Positions 1-5,501 of a stretch of 14,495 nt of DNA are shown here, in pieces. This DNA is from an archaeon (GTDB lineage Archaea; Micrarchaeota; Micrarchaeia; Anstonellales; Bilamarchaeaceae): assembly GCA_020052325.1 (NCBI GenBank), contig JAGVPF010000064.1, positions 1 through 14,495 of the forward strand, written 5' to 3'. Position 1 is the first letter of the stretch. Every line of letters starts with the position of its first letter. The position numbers and the translations under genes are program-made. The notes below the pieces were generated by a model. The model was not told the DNA's origin. It did not search any database and saw only the letters and a list, made by a program, of their open reading frames with translations.

Positions 1-62
1 CGGACGTTGTTGTATTTCAGGAACATTTTTTCGTTCCATTGCAGGAAGTCCCGCTTATCCAT
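1..62 (-). CDS. N-terminal fragment of an unrecognised protein (possibly a methyltransferase)
   Basis: On the minus strand an ATG at 62 opens a reading frame that stays open to the window edge, giving 20 codons (MDKRDFLQWNEKMFLKYNN...). It begins 32 bases after the stop of the upstream glycosyltransferase gene, on the same strand, so it is probably the third gene of that run. The opening, an acidic/aromatic stretch ending in 'KYNN', resembles the start of some class I SAM-dependent methyltransferases that accompany glycan genes. That is only an impression from very few residues. The fragment is too short for a domain call, and the start is chosen only because it is the first ATG after the neighbouring gene. 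Confidence 0.45.
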   Translation of the reverse strand, partial: MDKRDFLQWNEKMFLKYNNV

Positions 63-94
63 AGCATCGCTTGTCCGGCCCGAGCGCCATTTTT

Positions 95-1567
95 TCATTT
101 CCCATAGATTGTGATATAAGAGCGGTTATAAATCACGCCTGAGCCCGGGATTTCGACATTATACCAACCTGCGATTGCGATATATTTCGGGTCCCGGATG
201 CCGGTTTCCTTGCGGAACGTCTGGTTTGTCGTGTAGAATTCGCTAAAGGAGCCGTCGACGACAGGATGAATGGGGGAATGGTAGTCATGGGCGAAATCCT
301 GCACGGTTTCCTGCGGGACGGCTTCGGGGAACGCAATCCATCCGAAATCCAGCGGGCGCCCGAGCGATGCTAGCTCGGAATGGTATTTGTACGTGACAAG
401 GGTGGGAGAAAAAAGACCGATGACGGCAACATCCTCCTTGCCGGAAAGAAGCAGGCCGGCCTCCTTTTCAACCGAATAATATTCGTTCAGAGACATGTAT
501 GTGTAAATGGCCATGCCGAGCCCGAGCAGGGCGCCTGCGGCGAATACGAATGCGAACAGCCCGTCCATCCGCTCCTTGCCTTTCCACATCACGAGGCTCG
601 TGCAGGCGAAATAGGCAATTGCCGGCATCACGGGAAGGAAATACCAGACCATGTATGTGCCGCCAATGAGGGGAAGGATGGTAAGGCAATACCAGAAGGA
701 CATGAACGGATTCTGTTTGTGGTGGCTGATGAAACCGGGGATTGAAAGGACGAACCAGAGGCCTGCCCCCACAAGGAATACGTCGAGCGCACCGACTGCC
801 CGTGCGAACTGGCCTACAAGGCCCATGGTGCTTAGCGCGTTGCTGCCAAATGGAAGGGCAAGCTCATCGGAAAGCCCCGCCTGCGAAAACAGGAAGGCGT
901 TCAGCAGTACGGCCAGCGGCAGTGCCAGCAATGAAATGAGGAAAAGCGGATGGCGCAGCGATTTCCGGTCATTGAAATACAGCCAGGCCATAGCCAGGGC
1001 GGGAATCATCGCGGCGAGGATGAATTTGATGAAAAAGGCCACAAAGACGAGAACCCCTGCGAGCAGGAATTTCCTCCCGTCCCCGCCCCCCTTCACGTCC
1101 ATGTAAAGGCAGAGCGAAAGCAGGATGAAGAAGAACATCATGCTGTCTATCATTGCATGCGTATTGGGGTGGATGGACACTGCGCAAAGCAGGAATGCGA
1201 GGGTGGAGAGGAACGCGATATTGGAACCTATTCCGGATTTCCTAAGCACCACATAGAGGAGCGGCACCGTGAGCAGGCCGAAAAGGAAGCTGGGGAGCCG
1301 ATAGGTATATTCGATAGGAAGCGGCAGGCCGGAAAACAGCGCGCCCGTCCAGAAAAAGAGGATAGGCTTCCAGCTGACCGGATAGCTAAAGAGTGTAGGG
1401 ATGATGGTCGGGGAGACGAACTGCTCGTGAATCATGATTGAGTAGATTGCCTCGTCCTTGATTAGTGGCAGATAGCCAAGAAGTGGGAGCCGGGTGAGAA
1501 GGTAAACCGCAAGGAGCAGGATGATGAGGCGCCGTTCGTTTTTTGGGAGGCTTAAAGAAAATGCCAT
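95..1567 (-). CDS. GT-C family membrane glycosyltransferase (PMT/ArnT-like), copy B
   Basis: About 490 residues with many hydrophobic helices, built like dolichyl/polyprenyl-phosphate-sugar dependent glycosyltransferases of the GT-C fold (PMT_2/GT39/ArnT-like). After the first helix it has an acidic pair in the first outer loop (D38-E39, in 'PLIKDEAIYS'), the place where GT-C enzymes carry their catalytic or metal-binding acidic residues. A 'RLPSFLFG' motif and roughly ten more helices follow. A soluble C-terminal tail of about 120 residues contains 'DGSFSEFYTTNQTFRK'. Expected role: moving a sugar from a lipid carrier onto a surface protein or lipid outside the membrane. The ATG at 1567 is preferred because it overlaps the TGA of the preceding paralogue by one base (TGATG), which fits translational coupling; an in-frame ATG at 1576 is also possible. 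About half the aligned residues match the neighbouring copy by eye. The acceptor and sugar cannot be told. Confidence 0.82.
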   Translation of the reverse strand: MAFSLSLPKNERRLIILLLAVYLLTRLPLLGYLPLIKDEAIYSIMIHEQFVSPTIIPTLFSYPVSWKPILFFWTGALFSGLPLPIEYTYRLPSFLFGLLTVPLLYVVLRKSGIGSNIAFLSTLAFLLCAVSIHPNTHAMIDSMMFFFILLSLCLYMDVKGGGDGRKFLLAGVLVFVAFFIKFILAAMIPALAMAWLYFNDRKSLRHPLFLISLLALPLAVLLNAFLFSQAGLSDELALPFGSNALSTMGLVGQFARAVGALDVFLVGAGLWFVLSIPGFISHHKQNPFMSFWYCLTILPLIGGTYMVWYFLPVMPAIAYFACTSLVMWKGKERMDGLFAFVFAAGALLGLGMAIYTYMSLNEYYSVEKEAGLLLSGKEDVAVIGLFSPTLVTYKYHSELASLGRPLDFGWIAFPEAVPQETVQDFAHDYHSPIHPVVDGSFSEFYTTNQTFRKETGIRDPKYIAIAGWYNVEIPGSGVIYNRSYITIYGK

Positions 1568-3054
1568 CAGCCGCACCCGCCGAAAACTACGATGCCCGAG
1601 TCATTGGACAATACGTCCCGGCATCCGTGTGGGACCACGTTCGAGCCGACGACCGCGACATAATCGAACCGTGTTATGTTCGTATCCTTGCGGAATGTCT
1701 GGTTCGTGGTGAAGAACTCGCTGAAGGTGCCGTCCACGATTGGAAACTTGCCCGAATGGTAGTCCGCTAGATACTCGGCCATCCTTTCATCGCTGATTTG
1801 CGCAACGCTGGTAATCCACCCGAAATCTTTCGGAGTCCCGGAGGGGGATCCTTTGAGCTCGGTAAGATATTTGTATGCCACGAGGGTCGGGGGATATTTG
1901 CCTATGATAAGGACGTTCTCCTTGCCGGACAGCATGAGCCCAGCGTTCTTTTCAGCTACATTGAACTCGTGCAGATAATAGTATAGGAACGATGCGAGCC
2001 CGAGGCTTGCGATGGCGAGCATGGCGAACGTGATATAGAAAAGCTTGTCGAGCCGCACTTGGCCCTTCCACATGCCCAGGCTCATGAACGCGAAATATGC
2101 GATAGCCGGCATCACCGGCAGGAAGTACCATATCATATACGTGCCGGCCAGCATAGGGAAGATGGTGAGGGCGTACCAGCACGCCATGAACAGGTTTTTC
2201 CTCCAGTGCGCAAGGAATCCAGGGACCGATATCGCCGCCCAGATGCCGCCACCGAGAAGCAGGGTCATGATTGCCCCGGATGCACGCATCAGCTGGCCCT
2301 GCAGGCCGTTCGGACTTACAGTATTGCTGCCTAAAGGGATGACAAGCTCATTACCAAGTCCGTTCTGCTGGAAAAGGGCCAGGTTGAGCGAAAATGCTAA
2401 AGGGACCGCAAGCAGGGAGAGGAGGAACAAGCGGTCGCGCAGGGTTTCCTTCCGTTTGAAATAGAAATAGGCGATGGCAAGCACCGGAATCATTGCGGCA
2501 AGGATGAACTTGGTGAAGAACGCGATGAACGCGATTGCAGCGGCGAGAAGGAATCTTTTCCGCCCCCATTCTTCGTTCATATAAGTTAGTACCGCCAATG
2601 AGATGAGGAAGAACATCATGCTATCTATGAGCGCTGCGGCATTCGGGTAGATTGTAAACATGGAAAGCAGGAAGATGGCGGTGGAGAAAAAGGCGCATGA
2701 ATCCGTGGCGCCAGCCTTCCTGAGTATTTGGAAGACTATTGGTATCGTGGCAAGCCCGAAAAGGAATGATGGCAGGCGGTATGCGATTTCCATGGGCAGC
2801 GGCAGGTGTGAAAAGGCCGAGGCTGTCCAGAAGAACAGGGCTGGCTTCCAGCTCATCGGGTACCCGAGGAAGGTCGGAACGACCGTGGGTGCGTGCACCT
2901 GCGCCTCAATCATGATTCCATATACTGCCTCGTCCATCACGAGGGGGAGGTAGGCGAGGAGGGGCAGGCGGGTGATTAGGAAAATCAGCACAAGGGCGAT
3001 GATGAACCTGCTTTGTGATGGGGCTTTTTCCTTCTGGGATGACAAACGATGCAC
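1567..3054 (-). CDS. GT-C family membrane glycosyltransferase (PMT/ArnT-like), copy A
   Basis: This 495-residue polytopic membrane protein is collinear with the next gene from first helix to C-terminal tail. It shares 'ITRLPLLAYLPL', the acidic pair D41-E42 in the first outer loop, 'SWKPALFFWT', 'RLPSFLFGLA', 'IDSMMFF', 'KFILAAMIP', 'WYFLPVMPAIAYFA' and, in the soluble tail, 'DGTFSEFFTTNQTFRK'. The family transfers sugars from polyprenyl-phosphate donors on the outer face of the membrane. The start is a GTG at 3054. It lies about 30 bases after an AT-rich TATA-like element on the minus strand, so the message may be leaderless or nearly so. It is the first gene of a tight minus-strand run and is divergent from a small pilin-like gene. 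The tandem copies point to a local duplication followed by specialisation. The tails differ most at the extreme C-terminus, where this copy ends in Gly/Cys-rich residues. Confidence 0.84.
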   Translation of the reverse strand: MHRLSSQKEKAPSQSRFIIALVLIFLITRLPLLAYLPLVMDEAVYGIMIEAQVHAPTVVPTFLGYPMSWKPALFFWTASAFSHLPLPMEIAYRLPSFLFGLATIPIVFQILRKAGATDSCAFFSTAIFLLSMFTIYPNAAALIDSMMFFLISLAVLTYMNEEWGRKRFLLAAAIAFIAFFTKFILAAMIPVLAIAYFYFKRKETLRDRLFLLSLLAVPLAFSLNLALFQQNGLGNELVIPLGSNTVSPNGLQGQLMRASGAIMTLLLGGGIWAAISVPGFLAHWRKNLFMACWYALTIFPMLAGTYMIWYFLPVMPAIAYFAFMSLGMWKGQVRLDKLFYITFAMLAIASLGLASFLYYYLHEFNVAEKNAGLMLSGKENVLIIGKYPPTLVAYKYLTELKGSPSGTPKDFGWITSVAQISDERMAEYLADYHSGKFPIVDGTFSEFFTTNQTFRKDTNITRFDYVAVVGSNVVPHGCRDVLSNDSGIVVFGGCG

Positions 3055-3074
3055 CTACGAGGATTGTCTCGTGG
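3055..3074. repeat. Inverted repeat in divergent promoter region
   Basis: CTACGAG and CTCGTGG form 7-base arms (one G-T pair) around a 6-base centre, directly before the GTG of the minus-strand glycosyltransferase and next to the shared TATA-like element. It could be an operator for a repressor, or a small hairpin in the leader RNA if transcription starts farther upstream. It is short, so chance is possible. Confidence 0.4.
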
Positions 3075-3080
3075 ATAGCC

Positions 3081-3092
3081 TTTTAAATATTA
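3081..3092. promoter_or_regulatory. Shared AT-rich TATA-like element for two divergent genes
   Basis: TTTTAAATATTA is the only strongly AT-rich run between the divergent genes and reads as a TATA-like box on both strands. For the minus strand it lies about 30 bases before the GTG at 3054, close to leaderless spacing. For the plus strand it lies about 36 bases before the ATG at 3123, leaving a leader of roughly 10 bases that contains a ribosome binding site. Transcription in both directions from one small region is inferred, not shown. Confidence 0.5.
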
Positions 3093-3111
3093 ATGTCCAG
3101 TATAAAACCCG

Positions 3112-3118
3112 AAGGTGA
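3112..3118 (+). promoter_or_regulatory. Strong Shine-Dalgarno deciding the pilin-like gene start
   Basis: AAGGTGA matches the archaeal anti-Shine-Dalgarno complement GGAGGTGA almost fully and sits 4 bases before the ATG at 3123. This favours 3123 over the in-frame ATG at 3093, which lies inside or just after the TATA-like element and has no such site. Confidence 0.6.
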
Positions 3119-3122
3119 ACAG

Positions 3123-3503
3123 ATGAACATAATCGGCTACATGAATAAATTGAACGCTATCGGAAAATACCTGATAATGGTAGTCCTGGTACTCAACTTC
3201 GCCTCCCTCGCTTTTGCAAGCGCAACGAACCTGGCGTCCGCACTCAACATCCTCTGCACGAACGCAAGGACATTCCTCGGCGCGACCGCGATGATTCTGG
3301 TCGTGCTTGCTGGTGCGACGTACGCAATAGGCCAGCTGCTTGGTGCTGAAACAAGGGCGAGGGCTGCGGTCTGGGCCACGGCGATGATGACGGGTGCGGT
3401 TATCGGCATCGTCATATACATCATCATGCCCCCGATTATCGGTGCGCTCATGGGCGGTTCCTACGTGAACACGGCCGACGTGTGCACGCAGTCAACGGGC
3501 TGA
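3123..3503 (+). CDS. Small secreted membrane protein resembling VirB2/TrbC or CedA1 pilins
   Basis: A 126-residue protein. Residues 1-32 look like a signal peptide: basic and polar N-terminus with K9 and K15, hydrophobic core 17-31, and 'ASLAFA' as a likely cleavage end. The mature part has two hydrophobic helices, about 53-73 and 82-110, joined by a short charged turn (G74-A-E-T-R-A-R80). There is one Cys before the first mature helix (C45) and one near the C-terminus (C121), which could form a disulfide. Signal peptide plus two helices with a short basic hinge and about 90 mature residues is the layout of VirB2/TrbC pilins of type IV secretion and of CedA1-type subunits of the archaeal DNA import pilus. 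There is no class III (archaellin-like) signal. No VirB4/VirB6-like gene is present in the window, so the pilin role is inferred from architecture. It could instead be an unrelated small holin-like or stress membrane protein. A terminator follows directly. Confidence 0.62.
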   Translation: MNIIGYMNKLNAIGKYLIMVVLVLNFASLAFASATNLASALNILCTNARTFLGATAMILVVLAGATYAIGQLLGAETRARAAVWATAMMTGAVIGIVIYIIMPPIIGALMGGSYVNTADVCTQSTG

Positions 3504-3517
3504 AAACCAGCTTTTTT
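3499..3517 (+). terminator. Hairpin plus T-run after the pilin-like gene
   Basis: GCTG (3499-3502) and CAGC (3508-3511) can form a short stem overlapping the TGA stop codon, followed at once by six T and then more T-rich sequence to about 3545. Archaeal RNA polymerase can stop at T-runs alone, so the T-rich tract is the stronger part of the evidence. Confidence 0.55.
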
Positions 3518-3630
3518 ATTTTCATTTTTCATTATTTTCCTCTTTCTCAGTTCCCCGTAGCATGCACCCTGCGACACCCATTCCCGGCGCGGGCCGCCGC
3601 CAGGGAAAAGCGCCGAAGGGGATTAGGCAC

Positions 3631-3640
3631 GTTTAAAAAT
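3631..3640 (+). promoter_or_regulatory. TATA box of the RecA-fold ATPase gene
   Basis: GTTTAAAAAT is preceded by a purine-rich stretch that could serve as the BRE. Its centre is about 25 bases before the ATG at 3661, which fits a leaderless message. The rest of the 3504-3660 gap holds only the T-rich tract and a GC-rich run without recognisable structure. Confidence 0.55.
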
Positions 3641-3660
3641 CTTCTAAACTAATGGAAGCC

Positions 3661-4371
3661 ATGGCGATGGGAGTGAACGAAGAGATGCCCATACTGAAAG
3701 CCAACAGGCTTTCCAGCGGCATCCCGGACTTGGACATTTTGCTTGAAGGCGGGTATTTCAACCCGGGGAACATAGTCATGATTGGCCCGAGCGGAATGGA
3801 AAAGGCGGCCTTCGCCTACCACTTTGCGGCCTCGGCAGGCGCGAACGAGAACGCCTATATAATCTGCGGGAATTCGTCGCCTGCGGACATCATCAACAAG
3901 GCCTCGACACTCGGCGTGAACCTGAACAAGCCGAACATTTTCTTCATCGACTGCTACAGCGCGACTCTCGGAAAGCCCCAGGAGGGCGACCCCAAGAAGA
4001 TAAAAATCGTCATGGGGCCAGGCGCCCTCAACGACATATCGCTAATGCTGAACGAGGCGACGCAGGAGAGCACCGGCAAGAAAATGAGGGTTATCTTCGA
4101 CACGCTTTCTACATTCGTTCTCTACAACCCGCAGGATTCCATCCGGAAGTTCCTCAGCGTGATAGAAGGCAGGCTGAAAAACGTCGGCGCGACAGCGATA
4201 TACCTCGTGGACGAGGGCGTGCACGACAAGCAGGTTTTAGGCCTGATATCGCACGGGATGGACGAGACGTACACGATTGCGGATAATGGCGGCAAGTTCG
4301 TGATGATACTGCCGGAACTGGACCTGCCGGTGCCGATAAAGGTCGGCCCTGCGGGAGTCACGATACTGTAA
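3661..4371 (+). CDS. RecA-fold ATPase of the RAD55/KaiC/ArlH type with degenerate Walker A
   Basis: A 236-residue single-domain RecA-like protein. The N-terminus 'RLSSGIPDLDILLEGG' is typical of archaeal RAD55/KaiC-like proteins (usually T/S-G-I-x-x-L-D). The Walker A site at residues 42-50 reads GPSGMEKAA. The lysine is kept, but the glycine before it is Glu and the usual Thr/Ser after it is Ala, so Mg-ATP hydrolysis is probably lost or weak. Walker B is present as 'VIFDT' with D147. 'FFIDCYS' (around 94-100) is a common core strand of this family. Members act as regulators or scaffolds in signalling, motility (ArlH) or recombination; this one cannot be assigned. ATG 3661 was preferred over 3652 because of its distance to the TATA box; 3667 is also possible. 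It is transcribed alone, convergent with vapBC. Confidence 0.75.
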   Translation: MAMGVNEEMPILKANRLSSGIPDLDILLEGGYFNPGNIVMIGPSGMEKAAFAYHFAASAGANENAYIICGNSSPADIINKASTLGVNLNKPNIFFIDCYSATLGKPQEGDPKKIKIVMGPGALNDISLMLNEATQESTGKKMRVIFDTLSTFVLYNPQDSIRKFLSVIEGRLKNVGATAIYLVDEGVHDKQVLGLISHGMDETYTIADNGGKFVMILPELDLPVPIKVGPAGVTIL

Positions 4372-4382
4372 ATTCGTTTCGC

Positions 4383-4414
4383 GTACCGGATGCCGGAGAC
4401 CGGAAGTCTGGTAC
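4383..4414. terminator. Hairpin between convergent genes, possible bidirectional terminator
   Basis: Outer arms GTACCGGA and TCTGGTAC (8 pairs, one G-T) enclose an inner CCGG-AGA-CCGG stem. It lies in the 47-base gap between the ATPase stop and the VapC stop. There is no strong T-run next to it, so the terminator role is inferred from position; it may instead protect 3' RNA ends. Confidence 0.5.
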
Positions 4415-4418
4415 AGCG

Positions 4419-4820
4419 TCAATAGGATATGACGTTCAGTTCCTTTATCTCGTTGAAATGTTTCTCATTCCGGGTGACAACGGTAGAAATGCCGTTCGTG
4501 AGGGCAATGCCGGCTATGAGATAATCCGACGCGTCTATCTCCAAACCCTTCGTTCTCAGTTCAGCATAAATCAAAGCGGCTTTTTCAGATGACTCGAGGT
4601 CCAGGCCCAGGATATAGATATTGCTCGTAAGCACGCGAAATGCCTGCAGGTGCTTTTCCTTGTCTTTGTGGAAAACATGGATTCCTCTCAGGACTTCGTA
4701 GATGTTTACGGTGGTTGTGTACAGGGTGGCGTTTTTCCTCAGCTTTTCTATGGTATCAATGGCGGTTTTTTCGCCTTTGAGGAGGTCTATCAGGACCGTA
4801 CTGTCCAGAAGCGCCTTCAA
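4419..4820 (-). CDS. vapC: VapC toxin, PIN-domain ribonuclease
   Basis: A 133-residue PIN-domain protein. The acidic active-site residues are visible: D6 in 'ALLDSTVLIDLL', E42 in 'NIYEVLRG', and D96 and D99 in 'EIDASDYLIAG', followed by N118 in 'VTRNEKHF'. VapC toxins are Mg-dependent endoribonucleases, often cutting tRNA or rRNA, held inactive by VapB. The TTG at 4820 is chosen as start because the family begins only a few residues before the first Asp, because it overlaps the VapB stop as TTGA, and because a GAGG ribosome site lies about 7 bases before it. The in-frame GTG at 4838 would add six residues. The toxin looks intact. Confidence 0.86.
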   Translation of the reverse strand: MKALLDSTVLIDLLKGEKTAIDTIEKLRKNATLYTTTVNIYEVLRGIHVFHKDKEKHLQAFRVLTSNIYILGLDLESSEKAALIYAELRTKGLEIDASDYLIAGIALTNGISTVVTRNEKHFNEIKELNVISY

Positions 4821-5038
4821 AACCTCGCCTCTTTCCACTTCTGCCTCCTTGCCCTGAGGACTTCTTTTTCTATCAGCCCGAGCTCTTCCTTGCAACCGCT
4901 CAGAAGGCCGTAGCATTTACTTATGTCCTTTCCCTCTGCCAGGCTGCGTATGACGTCTGAGAAGCTCTGGTCTTCGCGCTTGAAGCGCTTCAGCATTTCA
5001 TAAACGTCTTCCGTTATAGAGATATTCAGACTACCCAT
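4817..5038 (-). CDS. vapB: VapB-type antitoxin (DUF217 family)
   Basis: A 73-residue protein starting 'MGSLNISITEDVYEMLKRFK' and continuing 'SFSDVIRSL', the signature of archaeal VapB antitoxins of the DUF217 family. These have a short DNA-binding N-terminal part and a C-terminal part that wraps the toxin; the tail here is strongly basic and acidic (IEKEVLRARRQKWKE). Its stop overlaps the VapC start, the standard antitoxin-first order. The ATG at 5038 gives good spacing (about 28 bases) from a TATA-like box, so the message may be leaderless. An ATG at 5044 would add two residues. The complex probably represses its own promoter; a 10-base palindrome lies right at the start. Confidence 0.84.
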   Translation of the reverse strand: MGSLNISITEDVYEMLKRFKREDQSFSDVIRSLAEGKDISKCYGLLSGCKEELGLIEKEVLRARRQKWKEARF

Positions 5039-5040
5039 AC

Positions 5041-5050
5041 ACATATATGT
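5041..5050. promoter_or_regulatory. Palindrome at the vapBC start, candidate autorepression operator
   Basis: ACATATATGT is a perfect 10-base palindrome between the vapBC TATA-like box and the VapB start codon, where VapBC complexes commonly bind to repress themselves. AT-rich palindromes arise easily by chance, so confidence is moderate. Confidence 0.45.
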
Positions 5051-5061
5051 ACACAGATAAG

Positions 5062-5070
5062 GTTATAAAC
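5062..5070 (-). promoter_or_regulatory. TATA-like box of vapBC
   Basis: On the minus strand this reads GTTTATAAC, centred about 28 bases before the VapB ATG at 5038, the spacing expected for an archaeal leaderless message. Confidence 0.5.
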
Positions 5071-5087
5071 GTTGCGCGGCAGGTTGG

Positions 5088-5096
5088 TAATAAAAG
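5088..5096 (+). promoter_or_regulatory. Possible TATA box of the roadblock-tldD pair
   Basis: The AT-rich run TAATAAAA lies about 60 bases before the ATG at 5152. A transcript starting about 26 bases after it would have a leader of some 30 bases that carries the AGGAG site at 5138-5142. Nearby GGTTATA occurs twice (5061-5067 and 5097-5103), so an alternative box cannot be excluded. Confidence 0.35.
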
Positions 5097-5151
5097 GGTT
5101 ATAGCAGAAACCCACCTAGAGACTAGATGCGGGATGCAGGAGACTGATGAT

Positions 5152-5478
5152 ATGGCAGGGGAACTCGATGCGATTCTCAACGAGATGAAAGCGAAGGGGA
5201 TAGGGGGGGCGGTCGTGCGCGTGGACGGCGTGGCCATCGCTTCGACGATTGCGCTTAATGACCTCAGCTCCGGCCTGCTTTCGAGCGTGGCCAACATATC
5301 CGATGCCATGATGAAGAGGATGGATGACCGGCAGAAGGAAATCGAGGTCTCGTTCGACGGCCTCATCATGGTCATGATACCTCTGAAGAACCATATTTTC
5401 TGCGGCATGATAAAGGACCGCGAGGAGAAGAAAATCGTGCAGGAGTTCGCCCAGAAAGCCAGGGCATTCGTGTCCTGA
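5152..5478 (+). CDS. Roadblock/LC7 domain protein (MglB-like)
   Basis: A 108-residue single roadblock/LC7 domain: 'ELDAILNEMKAKGIGGAVVRVDGVAIAS' is the family's first helix and hairpin, followed by a Met/Ser/Asp-rich helix, then the sheet 'EIEVSFDGLIMVMIPL' and a C-terminal helix. Bacterial and archaeal relatives (MglB-like) dimerise and act on small Ras-like GTPases or as adaptors in signalling. The ATG at 5152 is preferred because AGGAG lies 9 bases before it and the domain starts right after it. ATG 5134 is an alternative adding six residues. It sits 23 bases before tldD on the same strand, so the two are probably co-transcribed. No GTPase gene is in the window. Confidence 0.8.
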   Translation: MAGELDAILNEMKAKGIGGAVVRVDGVAIASTIALNDLSSGLLSSVANISDAMMKRMDDRQKEIEVSFDGLIMVMIPLKNHIFCGMIKDREEKKIVQEFAQKARAFVS

Positions 5479-5501
5479 TTCAGTTCTGGGACAGGACCGG
5501 T

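Noticed and set aside
3093..3122. Upstream ATG for the pilin-like protein
   Set aside because: It adjoins the TATA-like element, has no ribosome site, and would put ten polar residues before a normal signal peptide; the ATG at 3123 has a strong ribosome site.
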